DNA of 49,029 bases from Bacteroidales bacterium (GTDB lineage: Bacteria > Bacteroidota > Bacteroidia > Bacteroidales > Muribaculaceae). This document shows positions 24,684-33,911 of this stretch, piece after piece; the stretch's first letter is position 1, and each line of letters begins with the position of its first letter. Below the pieces are notes generated by a model. The model was not told where the DNA came from. It did not search any database and was given only the letters and a program-made list of their open reading frames with translations. The DNA lies in NCBI GenBank assembly GCA_015061055.1, contig SUXH01000020.1:1-49029 (forward strand). The letters are read 5' to 3'. Made by a program: the position numbers and the translations under genes.

Positions 24684-26060
24684 TCAGTATGCATTCTTCT
24701 CGCCTCGGAACACATTCCACACTGTGAGGAATATTATCTTCAAATCAAGGAAGAAGTTCCAATTTTCTGCATACCACACATCATATTCCACACGCTTTTC
24801 CATTTGCCATAAGTGATCAGTCTGTCCTCTATATCCATTCACCTGCGCCCAACCCGTAATTCCAGGCTTTATCGTGTGACGCAACATATATTTATCAATA
24901 AGAGCACTATAGTCCTTAGTATGCTTGAGCATATGTGGACGAGGTCCAACAACCGACATCTCACCTTTCCACACATTGTAGAACTGAGGCAATTCATCTA
25001 TACTTGTTTTACGTAAAAAATCACCAAGTTTTGTTTTACGTGGATCACCCTTAGTAGCCTGTTTCGTATCGGCATCTTTATTTACTTTCATCGTGCGGAA
25101 CTTATAACAATAGAATTCTTTACCACGAAATCCGGTACGCAACTGTTTGAAAAATATAGGACCCGGCGACGTCAATTTTATTGCTATTCCAACAGGAATA
25201 AACACCAATGGAGAAAAAAGCAACACTATCGAAGAGAACACAAAGTCGAAGACTCGTTTCACAAAACGATTCAACGTACTGCTCAATGGATTGGAACGTA
25301 TCGACATCACCGGCACACGTCCCACCGAATCAAGCGTAAACTGTCGCATCACAGTACGACCAATCTGTGGCAAATAATAGAAATCCACTGCATTCGATTC
25401 TGCCAAATGTATCATTCGTGTCACCACAAATTCCCCATCAAGCGCACAGTACATCTCATCAATATTGTATTCTCTCAAGAACGACTCCACATCGCCAAGT
25501 TCACCCTTGTAGCAATCGCTATTCTTTGCATTTTCCTTATTGTCAAACATTCCAAGTACTTTGTATCCATACCCTTGGTCCGATTTGAACTCTTCATATA
25601 ATCGCTTCCCTATCTCATTGCATCCCACTATAACTACGCGTTTGAAATTAAATCCACGTGTGCGATATGCTTTCAATATCTTGCGCGACACAAGCCACCA
25701 CACCACAAGTGCCAACGCAAACATAGAATAAAATACGATCAGAAGTTTATAACCCATCTCACCATCGAGAAACCATAATATCGATACAAATGCCAAAGCG
25801 TGAATTAACACAAGTCGCAACGTATTAATCACCACTTTGTCGGCATATACCACTCGTTTACCATGAATATCGGGTACTACAAGGTGAGCTATTACAAAAC
25901 ATACATTTAGAACAAACCACACTTGCTTGGTAAAAAACGAATCAATACTTACTCCTATTTCGCACACTCCCATCAATAAAAATATTGCATTGAGTACAAC
26001 AAAATCGGATACGATGAGTATTCCACTTATGAAATGTCCGTAACGTCCTTTTTTACTCAT
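24684..26060 (-). CDS. Polyprenyl-phosphate glycosyl-1-phosphate transferase (WcaJ/WbaP type)
   Basis: 458 residues from the ATG at 26060 (a GTG 69 bp upstream gives a less typical N-terminus). Four N-terminal transmembrane helices and a CoA-binding-like domain (VVIVGCNEIGKRLYEE) precede the catalytic domain (about 265-458): FKQLRTGFRGKEF, YKFRTMKVN, SIDELPQFYNVWKGEMSVVGPRP and KPGITGWAQVNGYRG. It loads the first sugar phosphate, often glucose or galactose, on undecaprenyl phosphate to start a capsule or exopolysaccharide unit. No other polysaccharide genes follow except the acyltransferase, so the rest of the pathway must be elsewhere. Confidence 0.9.
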   Translation of the reverse strand: MSKKGRYGHFISGILIVSDFVVLNAIFLLMGVCEIGVSIDSFFTKQVWFVLNVCFVIAHLVVPDIHGKRVVYADKVVINTLRLVLIHALAFVSILWFLDGEMGYKLLIVFYSMFALALVVWWLVSRKILKAYRTRGFNFKRVVIVGCNEIGKRLYEEFKSDQGYGYKVLGMFDNKENAKNSDCYKGELGDVESFLREYNIDEMYCALDGEFVVTRMIHLAESNAVDFYYLPQIGRTVMRQFTLDSVGRVPVMSIRSNPLSSTLNRFVKRVFDFVFSSIVLLFSPLVFIPVGIAIKLTSPGPIFFKQLRTGFRGKEFYCYKFRTMKVNKDADTKQATKGDPRKTKLGDFLRKTSIDELPQFYNVWKGEMSVVGPRPHMLKHTKDYSALIDKYMLRHTIKPGITGWAQVNGYRGQTDHLWQMEKRVEYDVWYAENWNFFLDLKIIFLTVWNVFRGEKNAY

Positions 26061-26147
26061 TTCTGTTATATTTAGCTTTTTTTTTGCAAGTAATATAAAG
26101 ACATAACCTTTAAACTTGTTTTTAATCACTTGCTAAAGCCTTTTTAT

Positions 26148-26190
26148 CTTAAAAAACATCGGGCTGCACCTTACAGATGAGGTGCAGCTC
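26148..26190 (-). terminator. Terminator of the DUF349 gene
   Basis: GGGCTGCACCT (26161-26171) pairs with AGGTGCAGCTC (26180-26190) except at the outermost bases, followed on the minus strand by a T-run at about 26157-26149. Confidence 0.75.
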
Positions 26191-26231
26191 GACTATTTCA
26201 CTCACACCCATTTAAGTGGGCATTACACTAA

Positions 26232-28064
26232 TCACATTTTACTATCGATAAGCTCAATCTTCTTTTCGATAAGAGCCAAATCATCTTTGATTTTCTGGAT
26301 TCTACGTTCCATTTCCTTAACCATCGAGTTTCCGCTCTTTGAAGTTGCATTAAAGAAGCCCATATTATTTTCAAACGTCTTGAGCTCGTTACGTTTTTGT
26401 TCGTAGCTTCTCATCAAATATTCGCGTTCACGATATATTTTATCCTTATCGGTCATTTGGCTTATTGAATTTTCATAATTACTCAATGTAGCCTTCACTT
26501 CCTTCATATCAAACTTATCGAACGCCTTATCGATAGCCTCTTTATATTCTGCGTAGATTTTATCCTTTTCTTTGAAAGGCACATGACCCACTTCTTGCCA
26601 TTTCTTCATCAATTCTCGCACTTTCTTTCCACCTTCAGTTTCAGCATCATCAGCAAGAATTGCATTTATTGCAGCAATAATTTCCTTTTTTGCCTTCAGA
26701 TTATCGTGTTCCACCTTGCGTGTGTTATTACTTTGCTTATTCTTTGCTTCAAAGAACGCATCACATGCAGCAATAAAGCGTTTCCACACAGCATCACTTT
26801 GTTTCTTAGCCACTGCGCCAATTGTTTTCCATTCCTTTTGTAATGCTACAAGTGCATCAGCAGTCTTTTTCCAATCGGTAGAATCCTTCAAAGCTTCTGC
26901 CTTTTCACATAGAGCTATCTTCTTTTGCAAGTTCTCCGAAAGTTCTTCTTTCATACTCTTGAAGAATGTTGCTTTGCTTGCAAAGAATTCATCACACGAC
27001 TTACGGAATCGTGTAAACAAATCGGAATTTACCTTGCGTGATGCAAATCCGAGATTCTTCCATTCTTCTTGCAATGCAATAATTTCCTTTGTGGCCTCAT
27101 CCCATGCAGCATATGTTTTCAACAACGAAATATCTACATTTTCCACTTTTTCGCATATTGCGATTTTAGCTAATTCGTTTTCTTTCTCTTTTGCTTTACG
27201 ATCTTCAAAGAAAGATTGATATTTCTTATTTATTACCGATGAAGCTTCTTTAAATCGGTTCCACAAGTCCTCACGCAATTCCTTTGCAACCGGACCGGTT
27301 TCACGCCATTGATTATGCAGTTCTTGTAAACGACGGAATGCTATCACCACATCTTCTTTTGTACCAAGTTCTTCAGCTTCAGTACACAATTGTTGCTTAA
27401 TTTCAAGATTCTTCTTGAAATCGTAATCACGCAACTCCTTATTTATCTTCAACAAGTCATAGAAACTTTCAGTTGCTTGCTGATAATCTTTCCACAAGTC
27501 GGTAGTTTCAGTTGCCGGAACTTCTCCAATAGACTTAAACTCTTGTTGTAGTTGCTGTACACGATTATATTGTTTATTCACGCTATCCGGATCTACTGCG
27601 ATAGCTTTTATTTCTTCAATGATTGCACGTTTTTTTGCGAGATTTTCTTGACGGATTGTTTCTTGTGCATTATTAAATTCAGCACGTTTTTCCTTAAGCT
27701 GGTTCAACACGTCTTTCATTCGAGCTTCTTCGGCATCTTCTTTAGCTTCAAACGATGTTTCATCATTGCCTGCTGCAATAAATTCAGCCTTTTCCGCTTC
27801 TACTTCGGCTTTTCTCAACGCATAGAATGCCATCTTGATTTGTCCCACAGCTTCGCGCACAGTTTCCACCGGCTTGTCAAGCAACGAAATCAAAGCATCT
27901 ACAAGTTCACTCTTGCCAAGCGAACTATAATCAGCCAAAGTTACAACTTCCGAAACAGCTTCGGTATTCTCATTCACAGATTCCGCAGTAATTTCTGCAG
28001 CTTCATTCAAGGTTACATCTTTTTCCAAGTTTTCATTGGTCAAAGATTCTTCACGCAAATCCAT
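26232..28064 (-). CDS. DUF349 repeat protein
   Basis: 610 residues, highly charged and helical, no signal peptide. At least five DUF349 units are visible, each around an LQxxWKxxG...W.RF motif (for example LQEEWKNLGFASRKVN and LQKEWKTIGAVAKKQ), spaced roughly 70 residues apart. The acidic N-terminus (1-45) is probably disordered and the last 60 residues form a coiled coil. The family is conserved in Bacteroidetes and distantly related to E. coli YccJ-like coiled-coil proteins; its job is not settled, and a nucleic-acid or scaffold role is a guess. Single gene with its own promoter and terminator. Confidence 0.85.
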   Translation of the reverse strand: MDLREESLTNENLEKDVTLNEAAEITAESVNENTEAVSEVVTLADYSSLGKSELVDALISLLDKPVETVREAVGQIKMAFYALRKAEVEAEKAEFIAAGNDETSFEAKEDAEEARMKDVLNQLKEKRAEFNNAQETIRQENLAKKRAIIEEIKAIAVDPDSVNKQYNRVQQLQQEFKSIGEVPATETTDLWKDYQQATESFYDLLKINKELRDYDFKKNLEIKQQLCTEAEELGTKEDVVIAFRRLQELHNQWRETGPVAKELREDLWNRFKEASSVINKKYQSFFEDRKAKEKENELAKIAICEKVENVDISLLKTYAAWDEATKEIIALQEEWKNLGFASRKVNSDLFTRFRKSCDEFFASKATFFKSMKEELSENLQKKIALCEKAEALKDSTDWKKTADALVALQKEWKTIGAVAKKQSDAVWKRFIAACDAFFEAKNKQSNNTRKVEHDNLKAKKEIIAAINAILADDAETEGGKKVRELMKKWQEVGHVPFKEKDKIYAEYKEAIDKAFDKFDMKEVKATLSNYENSISQMTDKDKIYREREYLMRSYEQKRNELKTFENNMGFFNATSKSGNSMVKEMERRIQKIKDDLALIEKKIELIDSKM

Positions 28065-28114
28065 ATTAATTTTATTTTATAAGTGGCAACATCGCCATTC
28101 ATTTGTTCAACTTA

Positions 28115-28145
28115 CAAATATACAAAAAACCAATTGTTTAAGAAA
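28115..28145 (-). promoter_or_regulatory. Promoter of the DUF349 gene (TTTC-N19-TATATTTG)
   Basis: Perfect -7 box at 28122-28115 (minus strand) with TTTC at 28145-28142. Confidence 0.55.
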
Positions 28146-28190
28146 TTTTTATACATTTTTTTTATTATTTCACTCTAAAATATCGAGTTT

Positions 28191-29429
28191 TCACTCCAAA
28201 TTGCCATAAAATAGCGTCGTACAATTATTCTCCTCAAGAATTTCGTTTGCCACTCGCTTTATATCTTCACACGTTATAGAACGATATTTCGACTCCTCAG
28301 CATTTATGTCAGCAGCATTCGATTGAAATTCGTATGCGCACAATTTGGTCGCTTTTTCCAAATAACTTACATTCTCAAACAACTCGCGCGACACCAATTT
28401 GTTCACATATTTCGTAATCTCATATTCACTTGCTCCTTCTCTCAAGAACGCATCAAGTTCTTTCTGTATAACAGCTTCTCCTTCTTCAAAACTTACTCCA
28501 TCACACAAATATCCGCGCACATAGAACAGTCCGGGGTCAAGGCTTCCGCCTATTGATGCATCAAGCGACGAAAATACATTGCTTTCCATAAGCACATTAC
28601 GAAAGAATCGTGCCGAATTTCCATTTGCAAGCACATCACTTATAATATCGCTCGTTTGATAATCTCTGTCTGTACGTCCACACATTCTGTATGCCTTCAA
28701 TATCATATTCTTTGGCACATCGCGATGTATACTCACTCTGCGTGGCTCGCTCAGTATAGGTTCCACAGGTATGATTTGTGATTTCACATTGCGTCTTTGA
28801 ATGCTCCCAAACCATTTCTCGGTCAATTCCACAGCACGCTCATATTCAATGTTCCCCGACACACACAAAATAAGATTATCAGGCGAATAATGAGTGTAAA
28901 AAAACTCCCAAGCATCATCAAGCGTAGCCGACGCTATCACATCGGTACTCAACCCTATCACCGGCCACCTGTAAGGATGCACTTTATATGCATTTTCTCT
29001 TATTATATGCCCAACATCGCCGTAAGGTGAATTCAAGCATCGTTGCTTAAATTCCTCTATCACAACACTTTTCTGTGCTTCAAATTTCTTCTCCGTAAGC
29101 GATAATTGCAGCAATCTATCACTTTCAAGCCAAAATGCAGTTTCCACATTATGTGCAGGCACTATATCGTAATAATTCGTAACATCATTACTCGTCCAAG
29201 CATTACTTTCTCCTCCTGCTGCCTGTAGTGGTTCATCGTACGATTCCGCATTTGCCGAACCACTGAACATCAAGTGTTCAAATAAGTGTGCATATCCCGT
29301 CTTTTCCGGATTCTCATTTCTTGCACCCACTTTATACAATAAATTTAACGCTACCATTCGTGTGGTAGCGTCTTTATGGTGAATAAGTCTCAAGCCATTA
29401 GCAAGAGTATGAGTTTTTATCTCTATCAT
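28191..29429 (-). CDS. M16-family zinc peptidase (pitrilysin/processing-peptidase-like)
   Basis: 412 residues, no signal peptide. The inverted zinc motif is H48-L-F-E-H52 in GYAHLFEHLMF, with the distal Glu ligand in VVIEEFKQR (125-126). This is a single M16 active half with the inactive M16_C domain behind it (about 165-400), the size of bacterial M16B peptidases. It cuts short or unfolded peptides; cellular target unknown. Its ATG overlaps the TGA of the cyclophilin gene (ATGA), so translation is coupled and both belong to one operon with the small protein at 30315. Confidence 0.88.
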   Translation of the reverse strand: MIEIKTHTLANGLRLIHHKDATTRMVALNLLYKVGARNENPEKTGYAHLFEHLMFSGSANAESYDEPLQAAGGESNAWTSNDVTNYYDIVPAHNVETAFWLESDRLLQLSLTEKKFEAQKSVVIEEFKQRCLNSPYGDVGHIIRENAYKVHPYRWPVIGLSTDVIASATLDDAWEFFYTHYSPDNLILCVSGNIEYERAVELTEKWFGSIQRRNVKSQIIPVEPILSEPRRVSIHRDVPKNMILKAYRMCGRTDRDYQTSDIISDVLANGNSARFFRNVLMESNVFSSLDASIGGSLDPGLFYVRGYLCDGVSFEEGEAVIQKELDAFLREGASEYEITKYVNKLVSRELFENVSYLEKATKLCAYEFQSNAADINAEESKYRSITCEDIKRVANEILEENNCTTLFYGNLE

Positions 29430-30310
29430 TCTATTACTTTAGCTGAAATTATCTTAATATCTTCTGTTGGGCGATCATTACGGTCGGTATTTACAGCCTC
29501 AATCTTTGCCACTACATCCATTCCTTCAAGAACTTCGCCAAACACAGTATACTGATTATCCAAGTGAGGAGTACCACCCACTGTGGTGTAAGCCTCACGT
29601 TGAGCATCAGTGAATTTCACAGGATTCTTTGCTGCTTCGGCTTCCGTTTCTGCAATAAGTCGTTGACGTAAAGCCTCTGTTCCCGCAGTGTCTCGAGCCA
29701 TTCTCAATTTCATTATTTCCTTTTGATGAGCAGCAGCCTTTGTTTGGAAAATATTTTGCATATTCATCTGTTGCATTTGGTGTTCCATTTGCATAAGTTG
29801 TTGCTCATTATACACCTTTCCTGTTACGATATAGAATTGCGAACCACTTGAGCGACGTTCAGGATTCACTTGGTCACTTGTACGAGCTGCAGCAAGAGCA
29901 CCACGCTTATGGAAAAACTTGGGATACATAAACTCAGCCTCTACCGTATAACCGGGGTCGCCTGTTCCAAGCATTTGCCCCGCTTTTGCTGTCTTAGAGT
30001 CACCATCACCTGTTTGAATCATAAAATTATTTATCACACGATGAAATAGTACTCCATTATAATAACCTCCATTCACCAACTTCACAAAATTATCATGATG
30101 TTTTGGCGTTTCTTTATACAGTCCCACTATTATATCTCCAAGTGAGGTTTTCAATTCCACTTTTGTCATATCAGGTAAATTTACTTCTTTTTTTACAATG
30201 TTTTTTATCTCGGTTGTCGACTGTTGAGCTTTTGAGCCATTACCACATGCAGCAAAAACAAACAACATTGCCACTGTCAACAAAAAATTATTTTTAATCA
30301 TAGTTTTCAC
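29426..30310 (-). CDS. Cyclophilin-type peptidyl-prolyl isomerase lipoprotein
   Basis: 294 residues. Signal peptide with Cys22 in VFAACGNGS makes it a lipoprotein. The cyclophilin domain begins about 48; FHRVINNFMIQTGDGD and SGSQFYIVTG are the catalytic-site stretches. An insertion of about 75 residues (172-250), rich in Met, Gln and Ala and probably helical, splits the domain before the final strand (YTVFGEVLEGMDVV). It speeds proline isomerisation during folding of envelope proteins. Four bases separate it from the preceding small gene and four bases overlap the M16 gene, so all three are co-transcribed. Confidence 0.9.
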   Translation of the reverse strand: MKTMIKNNFLLTVAMLFVFAACGNGSKAQQSTTEIKNIVKKEVNLPDMTKVELKTSLGDIIVGLYKETPKHHDNFVKLVNGGYYNGVLFHRVINNFMIQTGDGDSKTAKAGQMLGTGDPGYTVEAEFMYPKFFHKRGALAAARTSDQVNPERRSSGSQFYIVTGKVYNEQQLMQMEHQMQQMNMQNIFQTKAAAHQKEIMKLRMARDTAGTEALRQRLIAETEAEAAKNPVKFTDAQREAYTTVGGTPHLDNQYTVFGEVLEGMDVVAKIEAVNTDRNDRPTEDIKIISAKVIE

Positions 30311-30314
30311 CCTT

Positions 30315-30689
30315 TTATATTCCTACTGCATATAGTCGCTTATAAATACGACGGAAATTATCATCTTTCAAGCTCAACTCCTTGGCATATTCTTTATAGT
30401 CGGCACCCCAAAGGCTTACCATTAAATCATTCAAATACTTTCGCTCACGATCCTTCTCTATCGCAGCTTTCACAAGCACATCGATACTTGTGGCATATTT
30501 TTCCTTATCAATAGCATTAAGATAACGAGCCGCACTCACTACAAACTGCCCCGACGAGTCTACTTTTATAATATTTTCTGCCAATTCAGGCATAATATCA
30601 TCTATCGTATCTATATTATTTGCAATATATTCGTATGTCAACAACCCATCAGAATCTTTTGATAATTGTTTCTTTAAATCTTCATCCAT
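30315..30689 (-). CDS. Small conserved-looking protein of unknown function
   Basis: 124 residues, acidic, mostly helical by composition, with no signal peptide, membrane segment or motif that I recognise. It is real: it has a perfect -7 box 27 bp ahead of its ATG and sits four bases upstream of the cyclophilin gene, as the first gene of the operon with the cyclophilin and the M16 peptidase. The spacing suggests a job linked to protein folding or turnover, but that is only context. Confidence 0.7.
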   Translation of the reverse strand: MDEDLKKQLSKDSDGLLTYEYIANNIDTIDDIMPELAENIIKVDSSGQFVVSAARYLNAIDKEKYATSIDVLVKAAIEKDRERKYLNDLMVSLWGADYKEYAKELSLKDDNFRRIYKRLYAVGI

Positions 30690-30716
30690 ATAAATCTATA
30701 TTTTCAAAAGCAACTG

Positions 30717-30724
30717 CAAACTTA
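30717..30724 (-). promoter_or_regulatory. -7 box (TAAGTTTG) of the cyclophilin-M16 operon
   Basis: Perfect TAnnTTTG on the minus strand; -33 box not evident. Confidence 0.5.
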
Positions 30725-30825
30725 ATCAAAAAAAGTGACTTTTACATTACTTGAAACAAAAAAACATCAATCTCTCTATATTTTAGTCTATAAAGATTTT
30801 CTGACGATTTTAGAATCAGCATTCA

Positions 30826-31194
30826 TTAATTAATAGCAAACAGCCACACTAAAAACAAAATAATTAGCATCACAATTCCGGCTATGCCATCTGCTCTATT
30901 TGAAGTAGTACTTGACGACAGTCTATTTCCGATTTCATCAAATATTATTGTAGTCGAATCATCCGGAAAAATTATACGCATCACACACGATATAAAATAT
31001 AATCCTATTCCGACCCAAGCTCCAATGCCTGCTCCTGTTCCACCGGCATCTGCGGTAAGCCAACCTATAATAGCTCCAAATATTACACACATCAACACAA
31101 TCCCCAACATCATAAAGAACTCTTTAATGATACCGGTAGCCGACAAAATCGCAAAAACTACAATCCCGATTACAATATACAATATCCATTCCAT
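30826..31194 (-). CDS. Small membrane protein of unknown function
   Basis: 122 residues with four predicted transmembrane segments (about 3-20, 24-46, 55-75 and 102-120) and a short polar loop with SSSTTSNRADG. The Gly-rich third segment (GGTGAGIGAWVGIG) resembles small integral-membrane proteins in many Bacteroidales, but I do not recognise a family. Own promoter (31232-31262). No partner gene is evident. Confidence 0.65.
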   Translation of the reverse strand: MEWILYIVIGIVVFAILSATGIIKEFFMMLGIVLMCVIFGAIIGWLTADAGGTGAGIGAWVGIGLYFISCVMRIIFPDDSTTIIFDEIGNRLSSSTTSNRADGIAGIVMLIILFLVWLFAIN

Positions 31195-31231
31195 AATTAA
31201 TTAAACTTAAGATTCATATTTTATCATAAGG

Positions 31232-31262
31232 CAAAATTAACTATAATATTCTAATCGAGCAA
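31232..31262 (-). promoter_or_regulatory. Promoter of the small membrane protein gene (TTG-N20-TAATTTTG)
   Basis: Perfect -7 box on the minus strand (31239-31232) and TTG at 31262-31260. Confidence 0.55.
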
Positions 31263-31264
31263 CA

Positions 31265-31296
31265 ATAAAAGAGAATGCCTGCGCACTCTCTTTTAT
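31265..31296 (-). terminator. Terminator of the WG-repeat gene pair
   Basis: ATAAAAGAGA (31265-31274) pairs with TCTCTTTTAT (31287-31296); 16 bp after the stop codon. Confidence 0.65.
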
Positions 31297-31312
31297 CATT
31301 ACTATTTGAAAA

Positions 31313-33844
31313 TTATTTCTTTTTTACGATTTTCCCAGTTCCATGACACTTAGTACATTTTCCTGTTCCTTTACAGTGATAGCACTTTCCACTACCATTA
31401 CAATACGAACATAGCCTTGTACCAAATGCATCTTTTACTAATCCATCTATACAATTATGACATTTTCCTGTTCCTTTACAATACGTTTTAAACAAAGTAA
31501 GATTTGATGTAACTTTAGTACACTTTCCATCTCCGCCACATTCATCACAACGCACTACACTTGAACCACTTGATGTTGAACTATGGCTGTGGTTATTGGC
31601 ACTACTTCTTCTTACATTATTGTTATTGTAAGTATATGTTTTTGCACGTTTTCTCGACTTACCTGAATTAACCGCAGCATTAACATTGTCAGCCAGATTT
31701 CCAAGAGCAATAGCCAGATTTTCCCATTGTCGTTGACGTTCTAATCGAGCCTGCTCAGCTGCAATACGTTGTTGACGACGTTCTTCTTCATATTGTTGTT
31801 GTTTCAACGCTTCCATTCGTTCTGCGTCTTTTTTTAAATTGGCAATAGTCCCAAAACTTGACTTGAGATAGTCGTAGAGCTCATCTTTCATATCTAAATG
31901 ATAATATGCCATTTGCGCAAAACTCGTTAGTTCTTCATCTATACCATTACACCAACTAATATAATGACCATTTGAAATTTCATCTGACAATTTAGCTTCT
32001 TTCTCATGCAAAGTAGCATATACAACAGCCTTCAAAAATGGTTGATAATCGGTATATACAGCCAAATTATAACTATGCTCAAATAAATATATATCTAAAA
32101 AACGATCCCAATTATAACTGCTAATAAGATCTTCTCCGTTTATAGATATATCCATTTTGAATTTAATTTTATACACATCATGAACATCTACACCCTTCAC
32201 ACTCGGTATTTCTTTTGTCCAAAGTGTTATTGTATCGGCTTTATATTCAATATCGGTAAAATATGGCAAGGTTATAGTTGCTTCGGGCGAAATCATGCCA
32301 ATTCTACCATGATAATACGAAACAAAGAGATTGTTAAAGCTATCATCTACCTTTTCCACTAAGCTTTTAAGTGGTTTTATGCTATCATATATACAGGGTA
32401 CAACAAGCCCACTCTCTTTATCTGCTAGACCATAAACCCCATCTTTTTCGGCTATGGATAAAGTTTTATCAATAGATGTTAGTTTCGCATCTTTATAAGC
32501 GTCTTTCTTGTTTTTGAGAAGTATTACCGAATCTTTATTATTTGTGATATAGGCATAATAACTTTCGGTTGAATCTTTTTCAACCAAGAAAAATCCGTCA
32601 TTTAGATTGGTTTTCAGAATTTTCGTATATACGGGGGATAATATCTCTTTTTTCAGTTTTGCATTATATAGACCATATAATGTGTTTTTGTTTCTACGAT
32701 TCTTCACCTTGAATATTTCAGTGCTATCGCTTGGCATCGGCTCAAAATTTTCAATATTATCGCCATCATATTTTGCCTCTATCTCATAACCGTTATCAAT
32801 AACAAATCCGTTTGCTATTCCATTGTTATATTGATAATACAAATTCCGTTTAGTCCTTAATATGCTTTCGCTCTTAACATTTTCCAAGATGATTTCGCAC
32901 CCATTGCTCATATCATATAAAACTCTTTTACCATCTTTTTTCAACAATATTGTTTCTCCAAAAAATAACGTAACATCATCACTTCGAACAGCGTTAAAAT
33001 ATTCATCAGATGTTTTGAGATATAATCCATTATAAAGGTGATGATAATAACCTGATTGTTTAGTTTTTTCTTTATAATATCCTAATTCAAATGAGTTTTG
33101 ATTATAAATCGGTTCAATTATTTTATTTTCAATCCTATCATATAGCCCATATTTATCCCCTTTTCCGATAATGAAATATTGTGCATCACTATATTTTAGG
33201 CCCACGTTCATAGGAACATTGTAGCAATAGTAGTTTTCATGAAAATATTTACCTGTCCACACATCTGCAAAATTAACCCTACAATTATTGTCGGGTATAT
33301 AAATATAGTCATATTCAAAATCTAATATAGTTTTAGCAACCCAATTAAATTCAATTATTCCCTTTTTCCCATTTTGATTTTTAGCTATTACTATATCGTT
33401 ATTCTTTATATCCGACCTCCCTACATAACTATCTTTGTCATCGAAGTGATATTCTTTAGTAAAATACCACTTGCCATCAATTTTTGTCCCACGATTCATT
33501 TCATCATATAAACATGGTACAACTTCTTCCCCGTGGAGATTGATTATCCCAAATTTATTGTCTCTTTCTACAACAACCCATTGGTGCTCAAAGTTAACTC
33601 CACTAAAAACTAAAAGGTCTTCTTTTTTCCCTCTTTTACTCACATCATAAATGTAATCTGTCACATAATAATCGTCATACCCTTTTAATTTTCTAACTAA
33701 AGCGTATTTACCTTTTTTCTTTTTCCAACAGAATGTCATTCCTGGTTCTAACTTTTTGATAAATGACCTTTGTCTTTCTGCACAAACTTCACTTGGTATT
33801 AATAGAGTTAACGCAATGATGATAAATAATATAATATTTTTCAT
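31313..33844 (-). CDS. Exported WG-repeat protein with C-terminal 12-cysteine zinc-finger-like domain, paralog 1
   Basis: 843 residues with a signal peptide (about 1-22). Residues about 35-600 hold WG-type beta repeats, with units such as KFGIINLHGEEVVPCLYDE, KYGLYDRIENKIIEPIYN and VYGLADKESGLVVPCIYDS. A coiled-coil segment rich in Glu, Gln and Arg (about 675-720) leads to a Ser/His/Asn linker and then to the last 79 residues (765-843), with 12 cysteines in CxxC pairs and DnaJ-like CxGxG turns (for example CSYCNGSGKC and CYHCKGTGKC). That finger type is normally cytoplasmic, so export is odd. Follows its paralog by 67 bp without a clear promoter, so it is probably the second gene of an operon. 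Function unknown. Confidence 0.82.
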   Translation of the reverse strand: MKNIILFIIIALTLLIPSEVCAERQRSFIKKLEPGMTFCWKKKKGKYALVRKLKGYDDYYVTDYIYDVSKRGKKEDLLVFSGVNFEHQWVVVERDNKFGIINLHGEEVVPCLYDEMNRGTKIDGKWYFTKEYHFDDKDSYVGRSDIKNNDIVIAKNQNGKKGIIEFNWVAKTILDFEYDYIYIPDNNCRVNFADVWTGKYFHENYYCYNVPMNVGLKYSDAQYFIIGKGDKYGLYDRIENKIIEPIYNQNSFELGYYKEKTKQSGYYHHLYNGLYLKTSDEYFNAVRSDDVTLFFGETILLKKDGKRVLYDMSNGCEIILENVKSESILRTKRNLYYQYNNGIANGFVIDNGYEIEAKYDGDNIENFEPMPSDSTEIFKVKNRRNKNTLYGLYNAKLKKEILSPVYTKILKTNLNDGFFLVEKDSTESYYAYITNNKDSVILLKNKKDAYKDAKLTSIDKTLSIAEKDGVYGLADKESGLVVPCIYDSIKPLKSLVEKVDDSFNNLFVSYYHGRIGMISPEATITLPYFTDIEYKADTITLWTKEIPSVKGVDVHDVYKIKFKMDISINGEDLISSYNWDRFLDIYLFEHSYNLAVYTDYQPFLKAVVYATLHEKEAKLSDEISNGHYISWCNGIDEELTSFAQMAYYHLDMKDELYDYLKSSFGTIANLKKDAERMEALKQQQYEEERRQQRIAAEQARLERQRQWENLAIALGNLADNVNAAVNSGKSRKRAKTYTYNNNNVRRSSANNHSHSSTSSGSSVVRCDECGGDGKCTKVTSNLTLFKTYCKGTGKCHNCIDGLVKDAFGTRLCSYCNGSGKCYHCKGTGKCTKCHGTGKIVKKK

Positions 33845-33911
33845 ATCTAAGAAAATTTTATCGTGAATTCAACTTTTAATATGTTATTCTCTATTATTAA
33901 ATCGTTCCTTG

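Noticed and set aside
26716-27219. Long open frame (167 codons) opposite the DUF349 gene, with others at 27552-28082
   Set aside because: Antisense to a clear repetitive coding gene; the Phe/Ser-rich composition is the shadow of Glu/Lys/Ala-rich codons.
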